Counted from the first letter of the stretch, positions 43,607 through 54,704 are shown. The stretch is DNA of 64,000 nucleotides from Kordiimonas aestuarii (GCF_025574465.1 NZ_JAOBPP010000021.1:806001-870000), one strand, 5' to 3'. Numbers and translations are program-made. Notes: generated by a model from the letters alone, not told the origin.

Positions 43607-45079
43607 TTAATCGCGCCAGAAGTGCGGATCAAACAGCAGAAGCAGGGTGAAAATCTCCAGTCGCCCAAGCAGCATGGCGAACGACAGCACCCATTTGGCA
43701 GCAATCGGCAGGCTGGCGAAATTACCCGCAGGGCCAATAATGGGCCCAAGTCCCGGCCCCACATTGGTGATGGCGGTGGCACTGGCGGTGAGCGCGGTGA
43801 CAAAGTCGATCTCAAGGATGGTCAGGATTATGGTCACGAGGGTCACGGACGCAAGGAAGACCGCAAGGAACGCCAGCACCGAAACCGGCAATTCCGGCGG
43901 CAGGCGGCTGCCGTGGTAGCGCATGATCACCACGCGGTTGGGGCTCGCGAGCTTCGAGAGCTGTTCGCGCATCGTCACCCACAGCACCTGGAAGCGGTAA
44001 ATTTTGATCGCGCCGGAGGTTGAGCCCGCGCAGCCCCCCACGAAGGTGAGGATGAAAAAGGCCGCTGCGGCCGCCGGGCCCCACGTCGTATAGTCGGTGG
44101 AGGCAAAGCCCGTCGTGGTGACAACCGACACAACGTTAAAAGCGGTAAGCGTCAGCGCACCAAAAAGCGAGAGGTCCTGACGTTTCATCAGCCATGCCGT
44201 CATGATGATGATCACCACGGCAAGGAAGCGGATGAATGTCTGGATTTGTGGGTCCGACAGGAAGGGCCGCCGGTGGCCGCGCACAAATTTGATATAGCTG
44301 ATAAACGGCAGGCCACCCGCCAGCATAAAAAGTGTACCCGCCCACTGGGTTGACAGGTTGGTGAAATAGCCGAAGCTGGCATCATGGGTGCTGTAGCCGC
44401 CGGTCGACAGCGCCGTCATGGCGTGGTTAACGGCGTCAAAGCCGCTCATGCCGGTCAGCATGAAGATGATGGTGGCCAGCACCGTCAGCCCTGCGTAAAC
44501 CCCCATGATCCATTTCACCATACTGGCAGCCTGTGGCATGATTTTTTCCGACTTGTCGGAGCTCTCGGTTTTAAAAAGCTGCATGCCGCCAATGCGCAGA
44601 AACGGCAGCATGATAATGGCCATGACGATGATGCCCACCCCGCCGATCCATTGCAGCAGCGAGCGCCACAGCAGGAGGCCCGGCAAAAGGTCATCAAGCC
44701 CGCTCATCACTGTGGAACCGGTGGTTGTCAGACCGGAGACAGTCTCGAACACCGCATCGGTGAAGTTGAGGCCAATCTCTGGTGACAGGCCAAGCCCCAT
44801 AAGAGGCAGGGCGGCAAACAGGGGCAACACGATCCACGACAGCGCGGTCAGCAGGAAAGCCTGTTTTACATCCAGGCTGAAGGGCTGGTTGTCACGCGTG
44901 GCAAATACCGCCATCAGCCCGACCGACGCGCAAAAAGACGCTGAGAAGATAAATTCATACGGCATTTGGCCGGTCATCATCTCTTCTGCAATGGCGGGTA
45001 TGGCCATGGTAACGGCAAGGCTCGTAAGCATGAGCCCCAGCACATGGATGATAGGATTTAGGCGCATCGGGAGTGTCAT
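43607..45079 (-). CDS. trkH: TrkH-family potassium uptake protein
   Basis: 490 aa from the ATG at 45079 (45115 is an alternative with a close ribosome site). Four filter-like repeats are visible, including SGLTTTGSTV, ALSTGGYSTHD, VTTTGFAS and TNVGPGLG. This is the K+ channel-like subunit that works with a TrkA regulator, not encoded here. The whole protein is hydrophobic with about 10-12 TM helices. Confidence 0.92.
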   Translation of the reverse strand: MTLPMRLNPIIHVLGLMLTSLAVTMAIPAIAEEMMTGQMPYEFIFSASFCASVGLMAVFATRDNQPFSLDVKQAFLLTALSWIVLPLFAALPLMGLGLSPEIGLNFTDAVFETVSGLTTTGSTVMSGLDDLLPGLLLWRSLLQWIGGVGIIVMAIIMLPFLRIGGMQLFKTESSDKSEKIMPQAASMVKWIMGVYAGLTVLATIIFMLTGMSGFDAVNHAMTALSTGGYSTHDASFGYFTNLSTQWAGTLFMLAGGLPFISYIKFVRGHRRPFLSDPQIQTFIRFLAVVIIIMTAWLMKRQDLSLFGALTLTAFNVVSVVTTTGFASTDYTTWGPAAAAAFFILTFVGGCAGSTSGAIKIYRFQVLWVTMREQLSKLASPNRVVIMRYHGSRLPPELPVSVLAFLAVFLASVTLVTIILTILEIDFVTALTASATAITNVGPGLGPIIGPAGNFASLPIAAKWVLSFAMLLGRLEIFTLLLLFDPHFWRD

Positions 45080-45209
45080 GGCGGTTTCGGGCTGGCGCGT
45101 GGATCGCGCGGGCATTTCCCTTTCAGCTGTCACGGGTTGGCAGGCAAAGGCCTGCGGTGACCAGAAGACGGCAAGGCCGGACATTTGTCAAATGCTGTGT
45201 TGTCAGCTT

Positions 45210-45556
45210 ATGGTATTGCAGGACTTTAAGGTAATCCTGAAAAGGCCTAAGCGGCTTTCGGGCCTTATCGCCGGTGTGCAGAAAGCTGGCACAACGGCAT
45301 TGCACAGTTTCCTTTCAGCTCATCCGGAGCTGTTTTTACCGCCGACAAAAGAGCTGCACTTTTCCGGGCATGAAAAAATGGATTGGGACCGGCCCCAGTA
45401 CGAGACATATGATAAACATTTCGCCGCCCGGAAACAGGAACAAGACGCTGGCGAAGCAACGTCAGTATATACTTATTGGCAATCCGTCCCGGCGCGCATC
45501 GCCCGCATAACCCTGCGATGAAACTGATAGTCAGCCTTGGTGATCCCGTGGCGTAA
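45210..45556 (+). pseudogene. Truncated, frameshifted sulfotransferase gene
   Basis: From ATG 45210 the frame encodes LSGLIAGVQKAGTTALHSFL (the 5'-phosphosulfate loop) and HPELFLPPTKELHFSG. The frame then breaks near 45507 by one base; the next frame reads NPAMKLIVSLGDPVA, the normal continuation, and stops at 45556. Only the first third of a family member (normally about 280-300 aa) is left. Distinct in sequence from the intact gene at 17474. Confidence 0.75.
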
Positions 45557-45562
45557 ACAATA

Positions 45563-45889
45563 TCAGACGTGGAAGCTTTCGCCGCAACCGCAGCGGCCTT
45601 TTTCATTGGGGTTGCTGAACTTGAAGCCGGTTGAGAACATGCTGTCCTCCCAGTCCATTTCTGTGCCCAGAAGGAACAGGAGCGACTTACGGTCGACAAA
45701 AACTTTCACGCCTTTGTCCTCAACCACTTCGTCGTCTTCCGCGGGCTCTTCAACATAATCCACCGTATAACCAAGGCCCGAACAGCCATGGGTGCTGGTG
45801 CCAAGCTTGATGCCGACAGCCGTTTCGCTTTTGGCGAGCAGCGCGCGGATATGGTCTGCCGCCTTATCTGTAATGTTGATCACTGCCAC
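45563..45889 (-). CDS. sufA: A-type Fe-S carrier / HesB-IscA family (SufA-like)
   Basis: 108 aa. The three cluster-binding cysteines are in GCSG and CGCGES. Last gene of the SUF operon, receiving or passing Fe-S clusters from SufBCD to apo-proteins. Could equally be called ErpA/IscA-like; location favours SufA. Confidence 0.88.
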   Translation of the reverse strand: MAVINITDKAADHIRALLAKSETAVGIKLGTSTHGCSGLGYTVDYVEEPAEDDEVVEDKGVKVFVDRKSLLFLLGTEMDWEDSMFSTGFKFSNPNEKGRCGCGESFHV

Positions 45890-45926
45890 TTTAAAAACCT
45901 CGTTTCATCATTCTCTAAAGGTGGGA

Positions 45927-46475
45927 CTAAAGCAGGCCGAGTTCAAGCCGGGCTTCGTCGGTCATTTTCGACATATCCCACGCCGGTTCCCATACGAGCG
46001 CCACGTCGCAACCGTTTACGCCAGGGACCGTGTTGACTTTCAACTCCACCTCGCCCGGCATGCTTTCGGCCACGGGGCAATGCGGGGTTGTCAGGGTCAT
46101 GGTCACGCGCACGCGCCGCTCGTCGTCAATATCGACACCGTAAATCAGCCCCAGTTCATAGATGTTAACCGGGATCTCGGGGTCGTAGATTTCCTGCAGA
46201 GCCGCGATGATATTGGCCTCAAGCTCTTCCTTTGAGGAAGGCTGGTCACCAACTGGTTCGCTTTTGGTTTCTGCGGTCGCGTCCCCGGCGGCTTTTTTCT
46301 CGGCGTCGCCCTCCAGGAACTTGTTGAGGAAATAGCCGCCTTCCTGCGGGCTAACGCCCGGTTGGTCCACTCTGGGGCGTTCTACATCCTTCTTCGGCAT
46401 GTTCTCCGCCGGATAGTTGTCACCTGAAGGGGCGCTGACGTCCATAACGTCTCTTTTTTGCTCGTTATCCATCAT
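45927..46475 (-). CDS. sufT: SUF-system MIP18/DUF59-family protein
   Basis: 182 aa. The C-terminal DUF59 domain (about residues 83-182) has EIYDPEIPVNIYELGLIYG and TTPHCPVAESMPGEVE with its conserved Cys. The first 80 residues are charged, low complexity and probably disordered. Start overlaps the sufS stop by four bases. It aids Fe-S maturation. Confidence 0.88.
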   Translation of the reverse strand: MMDNEQKRDVMDVSAPSGDNYPAENMPKKDVERPRVDQPGVSPQEGGYFLNKFLEGDAEKKAAGDATAETKSEPVGDQPSSKEELEANIIAALQEIYDPEIPVNIYELGLIYGVDIDDERRVRVTMTLTTPHCPVAESMPGEVELKVNTVPGVNGCDVALVWEPAWDMSKMTDEARLELGLL

Positions 46476-47716
46476 CCAAAGATGTCCACAACTTTCTTGA
46501 GGCCCGCAACAAGGCGGTCCACATCGGTTTTGTCGTTATATATGCCAAAGCTGGCGCGCACGGTGCCGGGGATACCAAAACGGTCCATCACCGGCTGTGC
46601 GCAGTGGTGCCCGGCGCGCACGGCGATGCCCTGCCTGTCCAGAATAGTGCCGATATCATGCGGGTGGGCGTGCTGCATGGTGAAGCTGATGATCGCCCCC
46701 TTCTCGGGCGCGGTGCCGATAATCTTCAGGCTGTTGAAGGCCGAAAGCTCGCGGGTGGCATACTCCAATAGTTCATGCTCGTGCGCGACGATATTGGCGT
46801 GCCCGAGCGACGTGATGTAATCAAGCGCCACTTTCATGGCGATACCGCCCGCAATGTTGGGCGTGCCAGCCTCAAACTTGTGCGGCAGGTCGTTGTAGGT
46901 CGTCTTCTCGAAGGTCACGGTGGAGATCATGTCTCCGCCACCCTGCCATGGTGGCATGGCGTCCAGGAGTTTTTCCCTGCCGTAAATCACGCCAATGCCT
47001 GTGGGGCCGTAAGCCTTGTGGGCGGAGAAGGCGTAAAAGTCGGCATCGATGTCGCGCACATCGACCTTGAGGTGCGGCGCTGCCTGGCAACCGTCAATGA
47101 GGATCACGGCACCGGCCTCATGGGCCAGGCGGGCGATTTCCTTCACCGGGTTCATCACGCCGATGGCGTTTGAGATATGGCCGACGGCGACAATTTTTGT
47201 GCGGTCAGACAAAAGCGACTTGTAGGTTTCCATATCGAGCGAGCCATCATCGAACATGGGGATGACCTTGATGGCAGCCCCCTTTTCCTCGGCCAGCATC
47301 TGCCACGGCACGATGTTCGAATGGTGCTCCATATAGCTCAGGATAATCGCATCACCTTTGCCAACATTCGCGCGGCCCCAGGTTTGGGCGACAAGGTTGA
47401 TGCCTTCCGTTGCGCCGCGCACGAAAATGCATTCGCGCGCTTTTTCGGCGTTAATGAACGTGCGCACCGTCTCACGGTTGGCTTCATAGGCTTCGGTCGC
47501 GTCCTGACTGAACTTATAGACCCCGCGGTGGATGTTGGCGTAGTAGCCTTCATAAAGCGCGGTCTCGGCCTCGATCACGGCACGGGGTTTTTGCGCGCTG
47601 GCGGCTGTATCAAGGAAGGTGAGCGGCTTGCCGTAGACCTCGCGGGCGAGGATCGGGAAATCCGCTTTGATCTTCTCGACACCAAGGCCGGGTTTTATGA
47701 CTGACTGTGTGTTCAT
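46472..47716 (-). CDS. sufS: Cysteine desulfurase SufS
   Basis: 414 aa from the ATG at 47716. FLDTAASAQKP near the start, the PLP lysine in FSAHKAYGPTGIG, and the catalytic RAGHHCAQP cysteine in the C-terminal part. It supplies sulfur to the SufBCD scaffold, usually with SufE or SufU; no SufE or SufU gene is in this operon, unlike some SUF clusters. Confidence 0.95.
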   Translation of the reverse strand: MNTQSVIKPGLGVEKIKADFPILAREVYGKPLTFLDTAASAQKPRAVIEAETALYEGYYANIHRGVYKFSQDATEAYEANRETVRTFINAEKARECIFVRGATEGINLVAQTWGRANVGKGDAIILSYMEHHSNIVPWQMLAEEKGAAIKVIPMFDDGSLDMETYKSLLSDRTKIVAVGHISNAIGVMNPVKEIARLAHEAGAVILIDGCQAAPHLKVDVRDIDADFYAFSAHKAYGPTGIGVIYGREKLLDAMPPWQGGGDMISTVTFEKTTYNDLPHKFEAGTPNIAGGIAMKVALDYITSLGHANIVAHEHELLEYATRELSAFNSLKIIGTAPEKGAIISFTMQHAHPHDIGTILDRQGIAVRAGHHCAQPVMDRFGIPGTVRASFGIYNDKTDVDRLVAGLKKVVDIFG

Positions 47717-47739
47717 CACTTTCCTTGTGCCTGTTGGCC

Positions 47740-49038
47740 TTAGGCTTCCCGTACTTCCGGGATGGCGCGGTCCGCGCGGGTGGCCATCCATGTCCCGATA
47801 CGGTCCATCATCGCGTCGCGGATTTCATCGAATGCCACACGCTCCAGCGCGCCAGCGGTAAAGGCCTCCACCAGCATGCGGCGCGCTGTGACCGGGTCAA
47901 TGCCGCGCGAGGTCAGGTAAAAGATCGCCTTGGCGTCCAGCTCACCCACGGTGGCCCCGTGGCTGCATTTGACATCGTCGGCAAAAATTTCAAGCTCCGG
48001 CTTTGCGTTCGCTTCCGCCGTGCGATCAAACACCAGTGCCTTGAAGCTCTGGTCTGCGGCGGTTTTCTGCGCGTCTTTCGCCACCGTTACCTTGCCCGCG
48101 AAGGAGGTTTTGCCGCGTGCGTCGGCAACGGTGCGGAAAATCTGGTCGCTGGTGGCAAACGGCACCACATGGTTCACATGTGTCAGCGTGTCGTGCACCT
48201 GTCCGGTGGCGGTCAATGCCACGCCGTCAACGGTGGCATGGGCTTCTTCGCCCAAAAGCCGCACATGCGCTTCGAAGCGCGCCATCTTGCCGCCTGCGGT
48301 CATATTGGCGCAGCGGTACTCGCCGACCGCATCCACATTGGCATACACCTTGGCGGTATGCAGCGCGCTCGCACCCTCTTCCTGCAGTCGGATATGGCCG
48401 AGATTCGCGCCTTCGGCAATGCGGGCCTGCAGGATGATATTTTGCCAATAGGCGCTATCGTCACCAATGAACCGCTCAAACACAGATAGTTTGGCACCCT
48501 CACCAAGCTCGATCACATGGCGGAGGTGCGCGGCCCTGCCTGCAGCCTCTGTCATGACATGCACGATCTCGACCGGGTCGTCGACCTCAACCCCTGCCGG
48601 CACGGAAATCACCATGCCGTCGCGCAAAAGCGCAGTGTTCAGAAGCGAAACCCCGTCCTCGCCGCGCACCAGTTCATCCAGCCGGGCGGCGTTTGAGGTG
48701 AAATGGTTCGCCAGCGGGCGGATCGATGCCGCTTGCCACAGGTCGCCAAGGTCGGACAGGTCTTCCTGATAGCGGCCGTTCACAAAAACAAACCGTGCCG
48801 CTGTGTCGCCCATGGAGGCGGGTATGGTCGGCATGGCTTCCGGTGCCTCCGCCGGTGCGTAAACATTGGCGCGCAGGGCCTTCAGGTCGCTATAGCGCCA
48901 GTCTTCGGCCCTGGCATGCGGGAAGCCGTGGGTGCCAAAATCCGTCATGGCCTGGGCGCGCAGGTCATCAGCGCCCGGCACCGTTCCCTTAAGGGCGGCC
49001 GCTTGCGCGCTATATCCGGTTGTCAGTTCGTCTTGCAT
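47740..49038 (-). CDS. sufD: Fe-S assembly scaffold subunit SufD
   Basis: 432 aa. C-terminal beta-helix half with CSHGATVGELDAKAIFYLTSRG, shared with SufB, and an N-terminal helical domain with AEDWRYSDLKAL. Partners SufB and SufC. Downstream of sufC with a 21-bp gap. Confidence 0.94.
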   Translation of the reverse strand: MQDELTTGYSAQAAALKGTVPGADDLRAQAMTDFGTHGFPHARAEDWRYSDLKALRANVYAPAEAPEAMPTIPASMGDTAARFVFVNGRYQEDLSDLGDLWQAASIRPLANHFTSNAARLDELVRGEDGVSLLNTALLRDGMVISVPAGVEVDDPVEIVHVMTEAAGRAAHLRHVIELGEGAKLSVFERFIGDDSAYWQNIILQARIAEGANLGHIRLQEEGASALHTAKVYANVDAVGEYRCANMTAGGKMARFEAHVRLLGEEAHATVDGVALTATGQVHDTLTHVNHVVPFATSDQIFRTVADARGKTSFAGKVTVAKDAQKTAADQSFKALVFDRTAEANAKPELEIFADDVKCSHGATVGELDAKAIFYLTSRGIDPVTARRMLVEAFTAGALERVAFDEIRDAMMDRIGTWMATRADRAIPEVREA

Positions 49039-49059
49039 ATTTGTCCTGTCCCAGCGCGT

Positions 49060-49797
49060 TTAGGCAACGTCAGCGTAGCCTTTTTCTTCCAGCTCAAGCG
49101 CCAGTTCCTTGCCGCCCGATTTCACGATGCGGCCATCGATCATCACATGCACCACATCCGGTTGCACGTAGGATAAGAGGCGCTGGTAGTGGGTGATCAG
49201 CAGAATGGCGGTATCCTTGCGGCGCTGGGTGTTGATGCCCTCCGCCACGGTTTTGAGCGCATCGATATCAAGACCTGAATCGGTCTCGTCAAGGATGGCC
49301 AGCTTGGGGTCCAGCACTGCCATCTGTACCATCTCGTTGCGCTTTTTCTCGCCGCCCGAGAAGCCCACGTTCACAAAACGCTTCAGCATCTCGGGGTCCA
49401 TGTTGAGCGCTTTGGCTTTCTCGCGCACCAGCTTCATGAATTCAGCCGCTGACATCTCCGCTTCCCCGCGATATTTGCGTACGCTGTTGAGCGCGGTCCG
49501 CAGGAAATTGAGGTTGGAGACGCCGGGAATTTCAACCGGGTACTGGAAGCCGAGGAACAGACCCTCGCCCACGCGCTCGTGCGGCTCAAGGGCCAGCATG
49601 TCCTTGCCGCCAAACTCGATCGAGCCGGACGTGACCTCATAGTCATCCCGGCCAGCGATAGCCGCGGCCAGCGTGGATTTGCCGGCGCCATTCAGGCCCA
49701 TGATGGCGTGGGTTTCCCCCGCCTTGATCTCAAGGTTCAGGCCCTTGACGATTTCCTTGTCGCCGACGCTGACGTGAAGGTCTTTGATATTCAGCAT
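49060..49797 (-). CDS. sufC: Fe-S assembly ATPase SufC
   Basis: 245 aa ABC-type ATPase. Walker A GLNGAGKST, signature FSGGEKKR, Walker B LAILDETDSGLD, and the switch His in LITHYQR. It energises the SufBCD scaffold. Starts 13 bp after sufB. Confidence 0.97.
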   Translation of the reverse strand: MLNIKDLHVSVGDKEIVKGLNLEIKAGETHAIMGLNGAGKSTLAAAIAGRDDYEVTSGSIEFGGKDMLALEPHERVGEGLFLGFQYPVEIPGVSNLNFLRTALNSVRKYRGEAEMSAAEFMKLVREKAKALNMDPEMLKRFVNVGFSGGEKKRNEMVQMAVLDPKLAILDETDSGLDIDALKTVAEGINTQRRKDTAILLITHYQRLLSYVQPDVVHVMIDGRIVKSGGKELALELEEKGYADVA

Positions 49798-49809
49798 AAC
49801 TATCCGTCC

Positions 49810-51279
<1,470 letters not shown>

Positions 51280-51340
51280 AACGGCGGCTCCTTACATCAA
51301 AGTTCAAACTCTTGTACTGCGGCACGACAGGGTTTTCCCG

Positions 51341-51793
51341 TCAGGCCATTTGCGCGCGCTTTTCAAAACGTGCGGCTAATTCTTCACCACTGCCGTGCGT
51401 GGCAATGGCAGACAGTTTCACATCTGCGAGTGCACCCTTGACCGCGCTGTTGATCACCTGCCAGCGCGGACGCATCTGGCAGATATCGTCAAAGCAGCAG
51501 TCGCTGGTGCCGGTTTCGGCACAGTGGGTCAGCGAGATCGGGCCATCAATGGCTTCGATAATATCCGCGACCGTAATCTCATCCGCCTTGCGCGCCAGTG
51601 CAAAGCCACCCTTCAGCCCGCGGTGGGATTTAAGAAGCTCCGCCCGGCCCAGCGCATTGAGGATTTTGGCGACTGTGGGTGCCGGTATACTGGTGGCGGC
51701 GGAGAGATCCTGCGCGCTCACGCGGTTATCCGTGTGCGTCATCTCGCACATCAACACCACGGCATAATCTGCTAAATTGGTCAGCCGAATCAC
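51341..51793 (-). CDS. Rrf2-family SUF operon regulator
   Basis: 150 aa from GTG with AAGGA upstream. An Rrf2 winged helix (LTNLADYAVVLM, SIPAPTVAKILNAL) and three cluster-binding cysteines spaced as in IscR/SufR-like proteins (HCAETGTSDCCFDDICQM, so C-x8-C-x5-C-like). It likely senses Fe-S status and represses the SUF operon. Divergent from the E1 alpha gene. I see no convincing IscR box upstream. Confidence 0.92.
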   Translation of the reverse strand: MIRLTNLADYAVVLMCEMTHTDNRVSAQDLSAATSIPAPTVAKILNALGRAELLKSHRGLKGGFALARKADEITVADIIEAIDGPISLTHCAETGTSDCCFDDICQMRPRWQVINSAVKGALADVKLSAIATHGSGEELAARFEKRAQMA

Positions 51794-52034
51794 GGCGTGT
51801 GTCCTTGTATGATTCTCGGGTCAGCGGGCAAACCCAAGCTTTTCCGGGCATTCTCGCTAATTCCTACCAAATTACTCATGATTTACATATGGGGAGTGGA
51901 CCCCATGAGTCAATGGCAATTTCATGCGGGTTTGGTGGGCTTATGGCGTATTTCTGCAATGATTGCACCTCTTTATTGTCATTTTGATAAGCATCATGGT
52001 TAACACCGAAGAAAATTGGCTTTACATATGAACG
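51794..52034. other. Divergent intergenic region between the rrf2 regulator and E1 alpha gene
   Basis: Contains an AT-rich block near 51850-51890 that may be a SUF promoter/operator, but no clean box was found. A 32-aa frame (51905-52003) with GGGGAG upstream has no recognised similarity. Confidence 0.35.
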
Positions 52035-53006
52035 ATGTCCGCGAGGGAAACGCACGCACTTATGGATTTGGGCGAACTTAAAAATTTGTATGAAAAGGCG
52101 CTGTTTATCCGTGCCTTTGAAGACCGGGTTGCCGCCAGCGCCGATGCGGGGCATGTGCCCGGCCTTGTGCATCTCAATTCGGGTGCCGAGCTTGCGGAGC
52201 TTGCGGTGATCAGCCTGCTTGACATGCTGAAGGATCAGGTTACCGGTTCGCACCGCAGCCATGGCCTCGCGCTGGCATGCGGCGTGGACCCCCTTGCGCT
52301 CGCGCGGGAAATTCTGGGCCGCAAGGGTGGCTTGTCCGACGGCCTTGGCGGAACCCAGCATCTGATGGCGCCCGAAAACGGTTTTCTGACCTCCAATGGC
52401 ATTGTCGGTGGGCAGGTGCCGCTGGCTGCTGGTGCAGCGCTCAGCGCCAAAACGCTTGGCACAGGTGGCATCGCTGCGACCTTCATGGGGGACGGCGCGG
52501 TGAATCAGGGCGCGGTGCAGGAAACGCTTAATCTGGCGGTTGCGCTGAACCTGCCGCTTCTGTTTGTGGTGATCAACAATGGTTTTGGCCAGTCAACCGC
52601 TGCCAGTTACGCCACCGCAGGCTCGCTGATTGGCCGCGCACGCGCGTTTGGCCTCGCTGCTGATCAGGTGGACGGGCAGGACCCGGCCGCGATGATGAAA
52701 GCGGCTGACCGTATGGTTGGCTGGGTGCGTAAAACCGGTAGCCCGGCGTTTATTGAGGCCAAGGTCATCCGTCTCTCCGGCCATTATCACGGTGACGCAG
52801 AACCCTACCGCCAGCGCGGCGAGCGCAGTGACCCGCTCCCGCGCGTGCATGACATGCTTATCAAGATGGGGGCCAAGGCCGATGAGTTGGAGAGCTTTGC
52901 CATCACGGCCAGGCTGAAGGCCGAGGGTGTTATCGCCAAGGCAGAGAAAAGCAAGGACATCAGTGGTCAGGCGCTCGCGGCATGGCAGGCGGCGGGAGGC
53001 GTTTGA
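52035..53006 (+). CDS. Thiamine-dependent 2-oxo acid/acetoin dehydrogenase E1 alpha
   Basis: 323 aa. GDGAVNQGAVQETLNLAVAL (the TPP GDG-x-NN motif), GSHRSHGLALACG, and an SGHYHGDAEPYR region for phosphorylation-loop-like elements. The start is uncertain; ATG 52062 is also possible. Closest in feel to AcoA or branched-chain E1 alpha. Its stop overlaps the E1 beta start (TGATG). No E2 or E3 gene follows. Confidence 0.85.
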   Translation: MSARETHALMDLGELKNLYEKALFIRAFEDRVAASADAGHVPGLVHLNSGAELAELAVISLLDMLKDQVTGSHRSHGLALACGVDPLALAREILGRKGGLSDGLGGTQHLMAPENGFLTSNGIVGGQVPLAAGAALSAKTLGTGGIAATFMGDGAVNQGAVQETLNLAVALNLPLLFVVINNGFGQSTAASYATAGSLIGRARAFGLAADQVDGQDPAAMMKAADRMVGWVRKTGSPAFIEAKVIRLSGHYHGDAEPYRQRGERSDPLPRVHDMLIKMGAKADELESFAITARLKAEGVIAKAEKSKDISGQALAAWQAAGGV

Positions 53007-54019
53007 TGGCAAGGGTGACGATTGCAGAGGCGCTGAACAAGGCCCATCACGCGGTGATGGCTGCCGATAGCCGCGTGGTTGTCATTGGTGAAGATATTGT
53101 TGGCAGCACCGAGGGCGAGGGCACGACCGAACTTGGCGGCGCCTTCGGCGTAACCCGGGGCCTTGCGGGCGTGTTTGGCCGCGAGCGGGTGATTGATACC
53201 CCCATCTCGGAGGCTGCTTTCCTTGGCATGGCCGCGGGTGCGGCGATGACAGGCCTCAGGCCCATCGTCGAAGTGATGTTTTGTGATTTCCTTGGCGTGT
53301 GTTTTGACCAGTTGATGAACCAGACAGCCAAACTGCGGTTTCTCTCAAACGGGAGGGTCAAACTGCCGTTGGTTATCCGCACCACCATGGGGGCGGGCGA
53401 CGGTTCGGGCGCCACGCACAGCCAGTCCCTGCACGGCCTTGTGGCATCGCTCCCCGGCCTTGTGGTGGCATGCCCGGCGACGGCGTCGGATGCTGCCGGG
53501 CTGCTCAAATCAGCGGTGGCGAGCGATAGCCCGGTGGTGCTGTTGGAGCACAAGGGCCTATATGGCTTTGAGAGCGAGTTGGTCGACGAACTGCCACCGG
53601 TAAGGCTTGGTGAAGGTCGTGTGGTGTGCGAGGGCGACGACGTGACGATTGTGGCGCTCTCGGCGATGTTGCATCAGGCTCAAAAGGCTGCGGGTCAATT
53701 GGCGGCAGGGGGTGTGCAGGCTGAAGTGATAGACCCGCGCACGGTCCAGCCACTCGATTCCCAACTGATACTTGCCAGTCTTAAAAAAACCGGGCGCTTG
53801 CTGGTGGTGGATGAGGGCGCGGCTTTCGCGGGCTTTGCCGACGCTGTACTGGCATTGGCGGCGCAGGAAGGCTTCGACAGCCTGCGCGCGGCACCCAAGG
53901 CGCTGACACCCCTGCATACCCCGGTGCCTTATGGCCGCGCGGCCGAGGCGGCATGGTTGCCGCATGCGGGGGACATTGTCACGGCAGTCAAAACCATGCT
54001 GACAAGGGGGCCGGTATGA
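53006..54019 (+). CDS. Thiamine-dependent 2-oxo acid/acetoin dehydrogenase E1 beta
   Basis: 337 aa from the ATG at 53006. Transketolase pyrimidine domain with VVVIGEDIVG, EVMFCDFLGVCFDQ and HSQSLHGL, then the C-terminal transketolase domain (RLLVVDEGAAFAGFADAV). Forms the alpha2-beta2 E1 with the preceding gene. Overlaps the cytochrome b561 gene by four bases. Confidence 0.88.
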   Translation: MARVTIAEALNKAHHAVMAADSRVVVIGEDIVGSTEGEGTTELGGAFGVTRGLAGVFGRERVIDTPISEAAFLGMAAGAAMTGLRPIVEVMFCDFLGVCFDQLMNQTAKLRFLSNGRVKLPLVIRTTMGAGDGSGATHSQSLHGLVASLPGLVVACPATASDAAGLLKSAVASDSPVVLLEHKGLYGFESELVDELPPVRLGEGRVVCEGDDVTIVALSAMLHQAQKAAGQLAAGGVQAEVIDPRTVQPLDSQLILASLKKTGRLLVVDEGAAFAGFADAVLALAAQEGFDSLRAAPKALTPLHTPVPYGRAAEAAWLPHAGDIVTAVKTMLTRGPV

Positions 54020-54669
54020 AGGTCAAGGTATGGGACGGCGGTGTTCGCCTGTTTCACTGGGTGCTTGTTATCCTGTTTACGCTGTCAGCATACTCTGCGT
54101 TTCAGGATAAATTCGGCATCTATGCCGACATTCACATCTATTCCGGCGTGGCTATCCTGACGCTGGTCATCTGGCGCATCCTCTGGGGCATCGTGGGTAG
54201 TGACACCGCGCGCTTCAGCCATTTTGTCAGGGGGCCCGGCGCGACCTTGCGGTATCTGGGCAAGGCATTCCGCCGCGCGCCATACACCCGCGTGGGCCAT
54301 AACCCGCTTGGCGCGGTTTCGGTCGCGCTGCTGCTCATGCTGTTGCTGGCGCAGCCTATTCTGGGGCTTTACGGCACCGATGCGATGTTTTTTGAAGGCC
54401 CGCTGGCGCACACTATTGATAGCGACCTGGCAGAGGGTCTGACTGAAATCCATGAATGGATCGGCTATACGCTTCTGGGGCTTGTGGGATTGCATTTGCT
54501 GGCGATTGCGGCGTATGCCCTCATTCGTCGTGCCAATCTCATCAGCCCGATGATCACCGGCAAAAAGCAGGTGGCCCAAGGCACAGCAGCGCCTAAAATG
54601 CGCAGTCCGTTTCTGGCGCTGGGGCTTTTTGTTATTGTCGCTGCCGGGGTGTGGTTCAGCGTTTTCTAG
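54016..54669 (+). CDS. Cytochrome b561-family membrane protein
   Basis: 217 aa from the ATG at 54016. VWDGGVRLFHW at the start carries a heme His, with further His in DIHIYSGV and the LVGLHLLAIAAY helix; about five TM segments in all. Di-heme b-type electron carrier in the inner membrane. Coupled to E1 beta by ATGA, suggesting electrons linked to this oxo-acid pathway or to the cytochrome c' facing it. Confidence 0.88.
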   Translation: MKVKVWDGGVRLFHWVLVILFTLSAYSAFQDKFGIYADIHIYSGVAILTLVIWRILWGIVGSDTARFSHFVRGPGATLRYLGKAFRRAPYTRVGHNPLGAVSVALLLMLLLAQPILGLYGTDAMFFEGPLAHTIDSDLAEGLTEIHEWIGYTLLGLVGLHLLAIAAYALIRRANLISPMITGKKQVAQGTAAPKMRSPFLALGLFVIVAAGVWFSVF

Positions 54670-54670
54670 T

Positions 54671-54704
54671 AAAAAAAAGCGCGCAAGCCGCAGCCGCGCG
54701 CTTT
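54671..54704 (-). terminator. Terminator of the cytochrome c' gene
   Basis: AAAGCGCGC pairs with GCGCGCTTT over an 11-nt loop; on the minus strand it runs into eight T residues. Being symmetrical it may also stop the convergent b561 transcript. Confidence 0.85.

Noticed and set aside
51905..52003. 32-aa frame with GGGGAG upstream, before the E1 alpha gene
   Set aside because: No similarity or neighbour support; could be chance in a promoter region.
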